From assembly GCA_033065855.1 (NCBI GenBank), contig JAVXUO010002997.1, positions 248,001 to 312,000 of the forward strand: 64,000 bases of DNA, read 5' to 3'. Of this stretch, positions 20,132 to 31,285 are shown in pieces (within the stretch, counting starts at the first letter, position 1; every line of letters begins with the position of its first letter). This DNA is from Escallonia rubra (lineage: Eukaryota > Streptophyta > Magnoliopsida > Escalloniales > Escalloniaceae). The position numbers and the translations under genes are program-made. Under the pieces are notes generated by a model. That model saw only the letters and a list, made by a program, of their open reading frames with translations, did no database searches and was not told the origin of the DNA.

Positions 20132-21600
20132 AGGTCAACCAACTCCCAGGCCTAATTCTTTTCCATTGAGTTCAACTCATCCTTCATTGTAGCTATCCTC
20201 TCATTACTAGCAGACGAAGATAAGGCTTCTTCCATAGAAGTGGGCTCATCTTTATCAGTTGGAGTGCACATAAGAATTTCTCCGTCAATCTTAAAACAAT
20301 AACATGGAACTCTTCCCCATGTACCTCTACGCAATGGAGAATCTTGTTGACCTAATGGTCCTGGTGGTGTGCTCTCACTATCTGGGATGCTCCCACTATG
20401 TTGAGGGTCACTTATACTAACCTCAGCGACAACCGGATGAGGAACTAATTTCCCACCTTTGCTTAGAGATGGTAAAGTGGCTTCAACCTTCTTTAACTCA
20501 TGGAGGTCAAGATTCTTACTCGCGTCTCCAATGCTAGGAAAATCACTCTCTATGAAATTGACATCACGAGACTCTACTTTAGTCTTTCCACCATTTGGAT
20601 ATTCACCATACATCACATAGCCTTTAGAGTTTTCAAAATACCTCAAAAAGACACTCTTCTTAGCTCTAGGCCCTAGTTTCCCATACTTATGAGAAGTACT
20701 GTGAACATAACCTGCTGAGCCCCATGGGCGCAAGTTATCCAAATTTGTCTTTTGGCCATTCCAAAACTCATATGGGGTGGATTTGACTGATTGTGAAGGC
20801 ACACGATTAAGTATATAGGCTGCAGTCAAAAGAGGACCCCCCCAAAAAGATATTGGAACTTTTGCTTGCGCCATCATAGACCTAACCATATCCAACAATG
20901 TTCTATTCCTTCTTTCTGCAACATCATTTTCTTGTGGAGTATTAGGAATAGTAAGTTGCCTGCGTATCCCTTCTTCCTAACAAAACTTCTTGAAGTGATC
21001 GAACAAATATTCGCATCCCCGGTCAGTGCAAAGAGTTTTCAAACTCTTCTCTTTCTGATTCTCAACCTCTGCTACAAAGCGTTTGAAACAATCCAAAGCT
21101 TCATATCGGTGAGATATCAGATAGACATAGCCGTATCGTGTACAATTGCTATCAGTGTAAGGAAATAAGAGGCACCATGGCATGCCTTTATACTCATAGG
21201 TCCACATATGTCAGAGTGAATTAGCTCAAGTGGCTGAGTTGCTCTCACAGCCTTTCCAAAAGGCTTCATGCATGCTTTACCAGCCAAACAAGCTTCACAT
21301 ATTTGTAGATTGACTTTTGCGAGTAGGCCCAAAAGGCCTTCTCTAGCCAAACGAGTCATTCTATCATGGCCTATGTGGCCTAGTCTTGCATGCCAGGTGG
21401 AATGGGTGCATATCGCACATCCTCAAGAAGTAATGTGCACCAAGTGTGCAACTTGAGCTGGTAAGAACCAACCCCTAGCACTTCCTCGGAGCTGTTGTTT
21501 CCCATGAAGATATGTTTGCTTCCCAATGGAATCCGATGCTAATCTACAAACCTCTCTCGATCACGCACTACATATTTTGTTGCACCTGTATCCACAAATC
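20132..21600 (-). pseudogene. Copia2 integrase region, left arm
   Basis: Minus-strand fragments: GAG-pre-integrase and start of integrase at 21117-21359 (CEACLAGKACMKPFGKA, HSDICGPM), middle at 20977-21207 (TDRGCEYLFDHFKKFC, containing the second catalytic Asp of the D-D-E core), and C-terminal part at 20152-20898 (ISFWGGPLLTAAYILNRVPS, KSTPYEFWNGQK, then KSVFLRYFENSKGY). Stops separate the blocks. The C-terminal linker is better preserved here than in the right arm. Non-functional. Confidence 0.85.
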
Positions 21601-22510
21601 ACACAAGTTGGGAATCAACAACCATCACATGTGAGGAAACATATAACTGAGAGAGAGATTCATAAGGTACCATCTTCGGCTCAATACAATCACGAGCGAA
21701 GTGTCTTTGCTGTTGATAGTTGAAGCATTTGACTTTAGATAAATCCTTTTTCTCACCACGTTTTCCTCTCTTGCGTTTCTTTATTTTCCCTTCCTTTGGC
21801 ACATAAGTGCTAGCCTCATCTTTCTTGGCTTTTTTACTTTGTCTTCTGCGCTTGCCATTTGCATTGCGTGATCCCCCTTGGGCGACGTAAGTGAGGGTCT
21901 TGTCAGCATCTCGAGTCTCAGCCTCAAGGATGGCATGCTGTGAAACATCAGAAAAGTTTTTGATGTCTTCACTATGTGTCAATATATGTTTCATATTGGC
22001 CCATGAGGTAGGAAGCGACCTTATGACAACTCTGACTTGCTGCTCATCTGTGAGCGCATGGCCAACATCCTTTAGCTTATCAATCATATTGGACATCACC
22101 CTTAGATGTTCATTCATGGTATGCTTAGGGTCTTTTGTGTTTTCCTCAAACTTGATCACAAGGTTACGAAGCCGCGTAGTTGAGGTTCCACTGGAAGAGA
22201 GCTTGAGCAGATCCCATAAAACTTTGCAAGTTGGAAGTTCATCAAACTGCCCAATTAGATCAATTTGCATGTTGCTCAGCAAAGTGTATCATGCACTACG
22301 ATCTTTGTCATTCCATTTCTGGTAGGCAGCGTTGTGTCTTAGGGGTTGCCTCTCAGTGGGCGCAACCATTTCTTTGGTCAAGTGCTCCTCGAGCTCTTGT
22401 TCGTTCAGCATGAATTTCATCTTTTTGTGCCAAACGTCATAATTATCTTTGTTAAGTTTTTCCCGCTTAACGAGATTAGCTATGACATTCTTGGTGGCCA
22501 TTCTATTCAC
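21599..22510 (-). pseudogene. Copia2 gag, left arm
   Basis: Two overlapping minus-strand blocks (22289-22510 and 21599-22282) encode a Copia gag: LNKDNYDVWHKKMKFML, then the UBN2-type region with LVIKFEENTKDPKHTMNEHL and VRVVIRSLPTSWANMKHIL, then a basic stretch and the nucleocapsid knuckle. The knuckle reads CFNYQQQRHFARDC: the second Cys of the CCHC motif is replaced by Tyr, whereas the right arm keeps it. A stop or frame change at about 22285 separates the two halves. Confidence 0.85.
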
Positions 22511-22558
22511 TACATTAGTTTGCGTAAAGAAAAAGACATTAATGATACATCCTTCTAT

Positions 22559-22798
22559 TTATTTCAAAATTATCAAATGAAAAACATTATCCTTCCTCAC
22601 ATCATGAACTCGAAAATTCGCTAAGCTCATAATTATCTCCCATGTATGTGAGTTGGAAAAATATTTTTCAAGCAATTTTTCATAATAAATTTCATCATAA
22701 AATCCACGAAGTAATAAATCATCCATATGATAATTTAGAACAACATTATTGCACCGTACAACAAAGTGTGCAAGGACTCTATTGAGCTCTATTGGCAT
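22559..22798 (-). pseudogene. Small leader ORF of Copia2, left arm
   Basis: A 79-codon frame upstream of gag, also present in the right arm (40877-41116) with the same start, length and blocks such as VLAHFVV, NYHMDDLLL and NSHTWEI. Position in the 5' leader and conservation of length across two copies are suggestive, but no family is recognised and the two copies share recent ancestry, so conservation is weak evidence of coding. Confidence 0.35.
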
Positions 22799-23586
22799 TC
22801 TAATAACTTATGCTAAGAAAATTCTAGCTTGAATAATGTGTGTGCAAAATTACATCCCCGTACAAGACTTTCTGGAAATATACAAGGAAATAATAGAATA
22901 CAGCATATCTGAGAATCCTACTTCAAACTACTCCAATAAAACAAATGGAGATGTCGCACAACACATTATTCTCAAAAATAACTTTCTTAAAGCAAAAGTA
23001 AACACATAAACATAAGTTTATTTCAAATGCCAATCTAATATCCATCCATTTAACCTAAAACTAGCATGCTAAAATAATAAGTTAAAGGGATATTAAATGG
23101 ATGAATAGGCTGCTTATTCCTTCCAAGGATATGGGTAACAAGGCCTTGAAAAAAATGGTTTAAAAAAGTGTGGGCTTACGAAATCCCTACAACTATACCT
23201 CAACAAAAGTATAATTAAACCATAAAGCGAATCAAGGCTAACATGTAACAGAATTCATCTATGTCATATAATTCTCCAAAAAAAATATTTTTGCCCACGA
23301 AGTGCAAAAAACGCAATATTTGTATTTTTTTGGGACCACAAAAATGCTCACAAATAGCCAAAAATGAGAGATAAATTCTTAAAAATTGATATGCAATGAA
23401 TTCAACCCTAATATACCCTCTAGAATTAAAGAAAAAAATTCTTTGTGTATAAAACAAAATTTTAAAGCTAATTTCTATAGAAAAAATTGTTTAAAAATTA
23501 AACAGAATACACATAGAGAGTATAAAGGTAATTTAAACATCATAGAAAAAGTCAGAAAGCCAAGTTGGAGCACCACTTGTCGGCTG

Positions 23587-23940
23587 TGGGGCTAAGATTG
23601 CCAGAAACAGCCCTCACGCGCCACACGCGCCATTGTGCGCGTGGGGCAACATCTGGGCGTGACTGTGCAAGAGCATGTTAACCACGCGCGCATGTGGGGG
23701 TGCGTGGAAGCTGCCCCGCGTGCGGTGCGTGGTGAGCGCATGCCCGTAGCCTCTGCTGGCGGGTCGGTACGCGTGGCGGCGCGACTTCTCGCGCGTGCGG
23801 CACGCGGATAGCTGCCTTGGCGCGTGGCGCGCGTTTGTGGCTTAGTCGACGCGTGGTAGCTTGGCTTGGCGTGCGCGGTGCGTGCGCCGCTCACTGAGAG
23901 TGAAACACGTGTCCCTGCCGCGTGGTGCGTGTGTGCGTCT
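23587..23940. other. GC/CpG-rich block in the Copia2 leader, left arm only
   Basis: About 350 bp dense in CGCG, GCGTGCG and CACGCG words within otherwise AT-rich DNA. The right arm lacks it and the following AT-rich part up to about 24360: there GATTCGCCGACGAGTGG (about 40090) spans the place. It is unclear whether this is original leader lost on the right or an insertion on the left. The long Arg/Ala-rich frame 23592-23894 is a composition artefact. Confidence 0.55.
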
Positions 23941-24393
23941 TGTTCTTTTAAACCCTAAATTTTTTTAGGCTCCGCGAGGCCAATTTTGGGATGGTATATC
24001 TTTCTCGTTTTTAAGCCAAATAATGCATGCCATATATCGTTGAAATGCTTATGCAACGTAGATTAATTTTGTACCAACCGGTCATGATAAAAATTGGATA
24101 TAATGCTCCAAATTTGAGCCCAAAAACTTGAAAAAAAACCATAGTTTTATTGAAAAATAAAAATCGTGATTTCTCACAAACCATGCATCCAATAATTACA
24201 AAATTTTATGGAGTTCATCCTTAAGCACAGGGAAACAAAATCATATAATTATTTTTTAGAATAACATGCTAAAAAAGTTTCAAAATTTTGTTGATGGGTC
24301 TCATATATTGTATCTCGAAAAAATTACAACATGCACATAATTTATTATAGCATGTTAAAGGCGAATCAACAAGTAATCATGCTATGATACTAA

Positions 24394-24499
24394 TGTTAAA
24401 ACAATTAAAGACGCCTACCACGTAACACGTAGTGGGTTCGAGAATATACCGTGGGAAGCACCCAAAAATTTTGATGAAGATTTTTTGTTGTTACGAGCC
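24394..24499 (-). repeat. Truncated 5' LTR of Copia2, left arm
   Basis: Only the inner 106 bp of the LTR remains (TGTTAAAACAATTAAAGACG onward). At about 24499/24500 it passes directly into the RNase H region of Copia1, showing a deletion that removed the rest of the LTR, an LRR exon segment and the 3' end of Copia1. Confidence 0.8.
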
Positions 24500-27400
24500 A
24501 TTTTTGTACGATCATGTTGAACTGGATTTTGAGCAATCTGTATTGCTTATTTGTTGTCGCAAAACATGTTCATAGATGATTTTGATGAATGACCAATCTT
24601 TGCCAATAATCCTTTTAGCCAAAGTAGTTCATAGAGTCCTTTAGCCATGCCTCTAAACTCGGCTTCCGCACTAGAAAGAGCAACTACGTTATGCTTCTTG
24701 CTTCTCCAAGTGGCTAAATTCCCCCCTACAAATGTGAAGTATCCTGATGTTGATCTCCTATCAGTGGCATTTCTTGCCCAATCTGCATCTGTATACCCAT
24801 CAATATTCAAGTGTTGGTGTTTTCTGAACACGAGTCCCTTCCCAGGAGAGGACTTTAAGTATCGTAAAATTAGGATTACAACATTTATATGATCTTTACT
24901 TGGATTGTGCATAAATTAACTAACTAGGGTGACAACCAGTGTTATAAAAGGCGCGTCTAGGCGTAGCTAGGCGCACATAGCGTGCCTCGCCTAGGCGCAG
25001 TGCCTTCAATAAGGCGCGCGCCTTGTGTGCGGCGGTGGAGGCACCAAGCTAGGTGCATGATGTGTAGCCGTTCGATTTGGCTTCGTATCTTCACGTGGAC
25101 CGTTGATTTCTCTTTTAGTATTTTTCCCCTTTTTGTCTTTACCAAGTCAAAACACTTTTTTTAAAACTAAAACATAAAACCTAACTACGAAAATCCCCAA
25201 ATCAATTTTCTGATTGACGACCAAAGCTCTCAGTCCCTCACAGTCACCTCGCCACTCTTGTGCCATCCTTTGCTCTGGTCGTCACCATCGCATCTCTTAT
25301 CTCTGCCGGCCTTCTGCTGCTCCGGCCGTCTGCCGCTGCTCTGGTCGCTGCCATTGTTGCTCCTCTTTGCCTGCTACTCTGTTGTTCAATTGAAGCATGG
25401 CTGCTCACTGTTGCGGGCTGCGGCTGAAACTAACCACGCAGAGATTATTACCATTGCTGCTCCTTAGTGCTGCGGCCGGTTTGCGTTTGTCACACTTAAG
25501 TTGATTTTTTGCCATGTTTAGTTTCATCTGTCAAATTCTTTGACTTTAGCCTACATTCTATTCACAACAAGAAGATAATTACCACAAGTAGTTGGCCAAA
25601 TGCCAGAATTACGTCCACAAATTTGTTTGGATGAGGCCAAAAACAAGATTTAATTAGGACTTCATTAAATCGACATTGCCATTAGCGGGGATTCCTACTT
25701 ACGCTTGAAACAATTTAATGCTGAAATATACTTTACTAATTGTTCATATTGATGTTGGGGTCCTGGATGTAATTGCTCACCAATTACGTTACCCCTTCTG
25801 TGAAAGCTGTTGAAGACAGAGCACACATGGCTAAATTAGGAGACCTAACTGATTTGTTAGCTTCACTTTATATTGTTCATAAGGCCAAAGCTCAGTTTTG
25901 AGAAAAGATCTGAATTTTTAATCCCTATATTATGCCCATTCCCATTGAGATCAATCTTGTTTTTAAAAGCATAATTTATTTTTAATGTTGGAAGCTTGTT
26001 AAATTAGGATGTTGGTATTTGAAACTTTCTTTAATGTTTAGAAGTTTGTTAATAGTCATGTTCTAATTTTTTTACTTAATTTTATTTATTTAATGCACTA
26101 TTATTTATTTATTTTTATATATTTTAATATTGCGCCTTGCTTAAAAAAGGCGCGCGCCTGCGCCTTGCGCCTAGGCTCCAAGGACCTTTTGCGCCTTAGG
26201 TGTGCCTGCACCTTTAATAACACTGGTGACAACAAATGCAATATCTGGCCTTGTATGCGACAAATATATTAGTTTGCCTACAAGTCGTTGATACCTCTCT
26301 CTATTTGTGGGAATCTGCTAATAATCGTTGAACTATAAGAATGTCAGCGGGTTTGCATTCAAGCATCCATGTTTCAGCCAACAAGTCCAAAACATATTTT
26401 CTCTGTGAGAGGAAAATTCCTTGGGTAGAGCGAGCAACTTCTATTCCCAAGAAATATTTGAGTCCTCTGAGGTTCTTCATTTCAAATTCGTTGCTAAATA
26501 CTCTTGCAAGTTTATAATCTTCTGCTCGTTATTTCCTGTGATTATCATATCATCAACATAAATGATTAAGGTTGTCACCATACCTTCCCGATGCTTCAAG
26601 AACAAGGTGTGGTCAGCATTGCTTTGTTTAAAGCCGCGCTTCTTCATGGCCGAGCTGAAGCATTCAAACCATGCTTTTCGGGACTGTTTTAAGCCATAAA
26701 GTGCCTTATGTAACTTGCATACAGTTCCTGCTTGAGAACTGGTAAAGCCGGGTGGAATATCCATGTGAACTTCTTCTTTGAGATCTCCATGTATAAAAGC
26801 ATTCTTCACACTGAACTGATGTAGTGGCCAATCTAAGTTAGTTGCAAAAGACAATAGCACCCTGACCGTATTTAGCTTTGCAACCGGAGAAGAAGTTTCT
26901 CTGTAATTTATACCATATGACTGAGGGTATCCCTTTGCTATAAGTCTTGCTTTATATCGATCAATTGATCCATCTGCCTTGTACTTGATGGAAAACACCC
27001 ACTTGCACCCAATAGTTTTTTCCCTTAAGGTAGCGGCACCAATCTCCATGTGTTCATATTTTCTAGTGATGTCATTTCTTCATTTATTGCTTGGATCCAT
27101 TTTGAGTTGCTTAAGGCCTCATGTACCGAGTTTGGAATGTGTTTTGAGGATACCTTGTGCACAAAGGCTTTAAGTGCATATGACAAGCATTTTGTATAGA
27201 CATAGTTAGCAATAGGATACCTCATCCTATTTCCCTTATGGTCCAGTGAATATTGGCTCGGTGGCTTGCCATGATTATGCCTGAAAGGTAATTTATAGCC
27301 AACAAATTCATTAAGAGTTGCGTTAGCATGAGAATCTAAAGTCTGTACCTCAGAGTTGGGAATGCGGAACTGCTCTTCTTTGGTAAATTGTATAGGCTGC

Positions 27401-28497
27401 TCTTGGTCGCTAATTAAACTGGTAACATCATCTTCTTTTATTCCCGATTGAGTCATGGTTGCTTCCTTGTTCGCATCAGAGTAATTTCTTCACATTGTTC
27501 TGGTATTGTACTGTCAAAACCAGGCCATCCTTCCCACATATTCTGCTCTTCACAAAACTCCTCCCCCTAAAGAGATGAATGGTAATTGGATTCTGAAAAG
27601 AACATTTTAGATTCTAGAAAAGTGACATTCATGGTGGTATAGAGGCGCCTAGTCGAGGGATCATAACACTGATACCCTTTTTTATGGTTCTTATATCTAA
27701 GGAAAATACACTTAACAACACACGGATCAAATTTGATCCGCTGTGTTTTATGAATGTGCACATATGCTACACATCCAAATATTCAAGGTGGAAGCATCAA
27801 GACTGAGGGCAATGGTCTATAGTGAGCAAGAGTTTGTAAAGGAGTCTTCAAGTTCAATACTCGAGATGGCATTCGCTTGATTAAATACACAAAGGCCATA
27901 ACTGCATCTGTCCAATATCTTTGAGGTGCATGTGATTCTATCAAAAGTTCTCGTGTTGTTTCAAGGACATGCCTATTCTTCCGTTCCACAACTCCATTTT
28001 GTTGTGGAGTATCTGTGCAACTTGTTTTATGAAATATGCCATATTCTTGAAAGTACTGTTGCATTTCATATTTACTGTATTTGCCACTATTATCTGATTG
28101 CATAATCTGAATGTCAACTGAAAATTGAGTTTTGACCATCTTGTGAAAAGAGCAAAAAATACCAAAAAATTTACTCTTACCCGTCATCAAATAGAGCCAA
28201 TTCATGCGTGTACAATCATCAATGAATAACACAAACCACCTAATACCAGAAGAAATCATGGTTGGAGTTGGCCCCCAAACATCCGAACGTACTAGCATGA
28301 GAGGTTTCTCACATTTTCTAAAGCTGATAGGATAAGGAACACGATGACTCTTAGCTAAAATGCAAGTTTCATAGCGAAATAAAGATTCATGTGAGTCTGA
28401 AAACAAACTTGGAAAGAGATGCCTCAAGTATGAAAAACATGGATGTCCCAATCGATAGTGCCATAACTAGATTTGTATTTCCTTGTCATTGGTTCAT
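24500..28497 (-). mobile_element. Copia1 (Ale-like) retrotransposon, left-arm copy, truncated at both ends
   Basis: Minus-strand Copia pol. GAG-pre-integrase and integrase are at 27783-28451 (CETC-type motif decayed to YETCILAK; SDNSGKYS; PQQNGVVERKN). A linker lies at 27025-27761. RT is at 26477-27049 with NAFIHGDLKEEV and an intact YVDDMIITGN. RNase H is at 24547-24912 with TDADWARN, LSSAEAEFRG and FCDNK. A hAT element is inserted between RT and RNase H. The 5' part (gag, LTR) is cut off by a CACTA terminus at 28498 and the 3' part by the 24.5-kb deletion. Lineage from similarity to Ale-type pol and the short LTRs of the right copy. Confidence 0.88.
24937..26225. mobile_element. hAT-type non-autonomous element in Copia1, left arm only
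   Basis: Termini CAGTGTTATAAAAGGCGC and its inverse near 26208-26225 (TTAATAACACTG), flanked by the 8-bp duplication GTGACAAC (24929-24936 and 26226-26233), diagnostic for hAT. The right arm has the empty site with one copy (about 38195). Length 1289 bp. Subterminal GGCGCGCCTAGGCG words occur at both ends. No transposase was recognised; the small frames inside are not convincing. Confidence 0.9.
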
Positions 28498-29292
28498 CAC
28501 TACAAGAAAAATGACATTTAGCGACGGATAAAAATCCGTCGATAAAAGGCCGTTTCAGCGACGGAAGTAGCCGTTGGTAAAAGTTTTTTGCTAAAAACTT
28601 TTGTTGACGGTATAAACCATCGCTAACAACCTTTCCCGACGGACTCCGTCCGACGAGTATTCCGTCGCTAAAAGATTTCAAAAAATTTCCTATTTTTGGC
28701 GACCTTTTTAAAATTTAGTAGAAATTTTTCAGTGCCAGATGTTTTCCGTCGCTAAACCTAGCCTTTCGCGATGGAATTTATCGTTGCTAAAGTATCTGTC
28801 GCTAAAGATCTTAACTTAAGCGACGGACTTTTAGCAATGGAATTTTGTCCGTCGCTAAAAGTCCTGATATAAATACCCACTTTCCTTTCTTTTCTCTCTT
28901 CCCGTTTTTTTCCTCTCTTTCTATCTATCACTCACCGGCAGTTTCTTCCCCCGGCGACCCCCCCCAGCGACGTCCCCCCCTCCCCGGCGATAGCCCCCCA
29001 CGACGCCGTGCCCCTTCACAGCTCCTGTGGGCCTCCACTGCTGCACCACCTCACCCGCCGGTATGTCCATCTTACCCTAATTGTTGTTTAATGTATGTTA
29101 TTTTAATGCATGTGAGTTTGAATTTAATATAATGTGCTTAATTATTTTGAGTTTGAGTTTATGAAGTTAATTTGTTGTATGTTTGAGTTTGAATTTAATT
29201 TTACCCTAATTCTGGTTCATTGAAGTTAATTTGTTATAATGTATAATGTTATTTTACTCTAATTGTACATTGTTGCATGTACAATCTATAAT
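28498..29292 (+). mobile_element. CACTA transposon terminus at the centre of the inverted repeat
   Basis: CACTACAAGAAAA at 28498-28510, followed by AGCGACGGA / TCCGTCGCTAAA subterminal repeats to about 28870, then a C-rich leader-like region (28940-29060) and AT-rich sequence. It begins inside Copia1 (GGTTCAT precedes it); the continuation of Copia1 is not found on the other side, so the second CACTA end or its flank was lost. Same family as the fragment at 1-402, in opposite orientation. Confidence 0.82.
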
Positions 29293-30364
29293 GGGGGTAA
29301 ATACACTTTGGCCCCCTGTACTTTCTCGCGTACGCATTGTGGCCCCGTCTTCTTTTAAAACTTGCACTAAACCTACTTTTACTATTTAAAAGAGGGCGCA
29401 TTGGAACGGCCGTGACTGAGCTCATGGAAATGTCCTAACTACCCCCTTCGTGCCATCTTCACTTTGACTCACACGCTTCTCTCTCTCTGCAAATCACACG
29501 CTTCTCTCTCTCTCTCTCTCACTGCCTCTTACTGATGTTTGTCTCCATCAGCCATCACCCACCATTGCAGTACCACACAATCAACCCACGGATGGCAAAC
29601 AACCATCTCCAAGAAGCCCGCCACAGCAAATCGATGAAATTGGTAGTTGTGGCGGTGGATTCTTTAGGTTCATGGCAGTAGAGATTAGTGGTGGCTTGAT
29701 AGCAGTGGAGATCGCTTGTTACGGCGACAGATGGTGGCAGCAGTTTGGGTGAGGGGATAAAGGAAGGGGAAAAGAAAAGAGGAGAGAGAGGAAGGGGATG
29801 TGGGTTCCGCACGGGTAGGGGTGGGGGATGTCATGAACTCGTCGCTGCTGTCTAGGCTCGCCCGTGGTTCTTTCGCCCCCGTCACAGGCGGTGGTTGGTG
29901 GCCCTGGTAAGCTGGGTTAGTGATGACAAATGAGGTATTGGTGGTGATTTCGTGGTGGCATGATGGCGGCGGAGATCCCCTGTAGTAGCGACGGTGGTAG
30001 CATTTTAGGGTAGGGGGCAGAGAGAAGAGATAGGAAGGGGAAAGAGAAAAGATATTAGGGTTAGGTTTTTATGGTGAAATTACCGTATTACCCTTAAAAA
30101 GTGTAGTTTTATGCCACTTGAAAGGGCATTTAAGTAAATGAATTTCTAATTTTAAACTATGTGAGGTTAAAAGGGTATATTGGTCTTTAAAATATAATTT
30201 TGGACTTCAAATTATTCCGGCTCAAAAACACGGTTAAGTTGGACGGAAACCGTCTAATGTGCTCACTTTTCAAAAATAGAGGTAGGTTTAGTACCTATTT
30301 TTAAAGTAGGGGGCGTCACATTGCACAAAGCCTAAAGTAGAGGGGGTCGATGTGCATTTATCCC
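29293..30364. mobile_element. Mutator-like non-autonomous element nested in CACTA DNA
   Basis: Imperfect terminal inverted repeats GGGGGTAAATACACTTTGGC (29293 on) and its counterpart ending TGTGCATTTATCCC (30364), with a perfect 9-bp duplication ATCTATAAT (29284-29292 and 30365-30373). Length 1072 bp. The interior holds a (CT)n tract near 29478-29520 and GGTGGCGG-rich stretches; no transposase was recognised. Confidence 0.85.
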
Positions 30365-30373
30365 ATCTATAAT

Positions 30374-31075
30374 TAACATTAATTAAACTCGAATTAACCC
30401 TAGATAACTCTTAATTAAATCCTAATTAAAGCTTAAAAACTCAATTAACTCCAAAGAACTCAATTAGCCCTAACTGGCCTAACTACCCTTATTAAACCCG
30501 ATGAAACCTAACTAAACCCTAGTTAACCTAATTAGGATTAACCCCGATAAACCCTAACTAAACCCTAATTAACACTAATTAACCCTAATTAACACCGATT
30601 AACCCTAATTGAACCCGATTAACCCTAATTAGCCCCGATAAACCCTAACTAAATCCTAATTAAACCTAATTAACTCCTAATTAGGTTAAACCTTAATTAA
30701 TACTAATTAACCCTACTTAAACCCAATTAATCCTAATTAGCCCTAATTAGCCGTACTTAGCCCTAAGTAACCTAATTAACTCTAAGGAATTAACTCTGGT
30801 TAACCCTAATTAACCCCTAAAACATCTAGAAGTAACCTTAAGGAACTCCTAATTAATCCTAGTCAACCCTAATTTAACCCCTAGCACATCTTGAAGTAGC
30901 CCTAATTAACCCTAATTAAACCTAATTAATTTAATTAAACCCCTAATTACAGGTGATACAATATCACAATCATAGGTCTCAATTAAACCCTAGTTAACCT
31001 TAATTAACCCTGATAAGCCTAAATACAACTCTAACCTTAACTAAACCATAAACCCCGTCACAGTCACAGGTGACA
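30374..31075. repeat. Degenerate AACCCTAATT-type tandem repeat
   Basis: About 700 bp in which CCCTAATTAA, AACCCTAACTAA and related 9-11 bp words recur. The unit resembles but is not the plant telomere repeat CCCTAAA. It probably belongs to the interior of the CACTA-derived segment; origin uncertain. Confidence 0.7.
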
Positions 31076-31285
31076 CGATATCAACTCCGTGAATGAACTC
31101 CATATTCCACTGAGAAACGTAAGTCGGCTGCCCACATTAGGAATATTCATTGTTATTTTGTAGTGTCCACTGAGAACGAGTTATTTACAACTCGTTGTCA
31201 ACGAATTTGAAAGTGAATCATTTTAGTTATGGCATGTTCTTGCAAATTAACCGAATGATTCCATTTTTCTAAAATTTTTCAACTC
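31076..31285. other. Unassigned segment
   Basis: About 210 bp between the repeat tract and the Gypsy fragment. It includes TTATTTTGTAGTGTCCACTG and a short palindrome GAGTTATTTACAACTC (31168-31185). No gene is recognised. Confidence 0.4.

Larger units (their letters stand above)
17675..24499 (-). mobile_element. Copia2 retrotransposon, left-arm copy (rearranged)
   Basis: Minus-strand Ty1/Copia element with 3' LTR 17675-18125 and a truncated 5' LTR 24394-24499; the internal region lies between. Gag, protease and integrase remnants are present (20152-22510). RT and RNase H are gone, replaced by foreign sequence at 19188-20131. A GC-rich leader segment near 23590-23940 is absent from the right-arm copy. 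The primer-binding-like sequence TTAGTATCATAGC (minus strand, 24381-24393) adjoins the 5' LTR. Inserted in the LRR-RLP gene. Confidence 0.88.
9435..28497 (+). repeat. Left arm of a ~19-kb imperfect inverted duplication
   Basis: Read inwards from 9435 this arm matches, in reverse complement, the arm 35151-54018. Shared markers in mirrored order: Gypsy pol (9612-12047 with 51928-53470), PPR fragment (13575-13820 with 48310-48537), LRR-RLP 3' end (14621-14911 with 47259-47540), Copia2 (17675-24499 with 39602-46533), Copia1 (24500-28497 with 35151-38640). Aligned stretches look roughly 85-92% identical by eye. It ends at 28497 where a CACTA terminus begins. Confidence 0.9.

Noticed and set aside
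23592-23894. 100-codon Arg/Ala-rich frame
   Set aside because: Composition artefact of the CGCG-rich leader block; absent from the right arm.
30374-31075. Considered an interstitial telomere array
   Set aside because: Units are AACCCTAATT-like and irregular, not (CCCTAAA)n; kept only as a degenerate repeat with uncertain origin.
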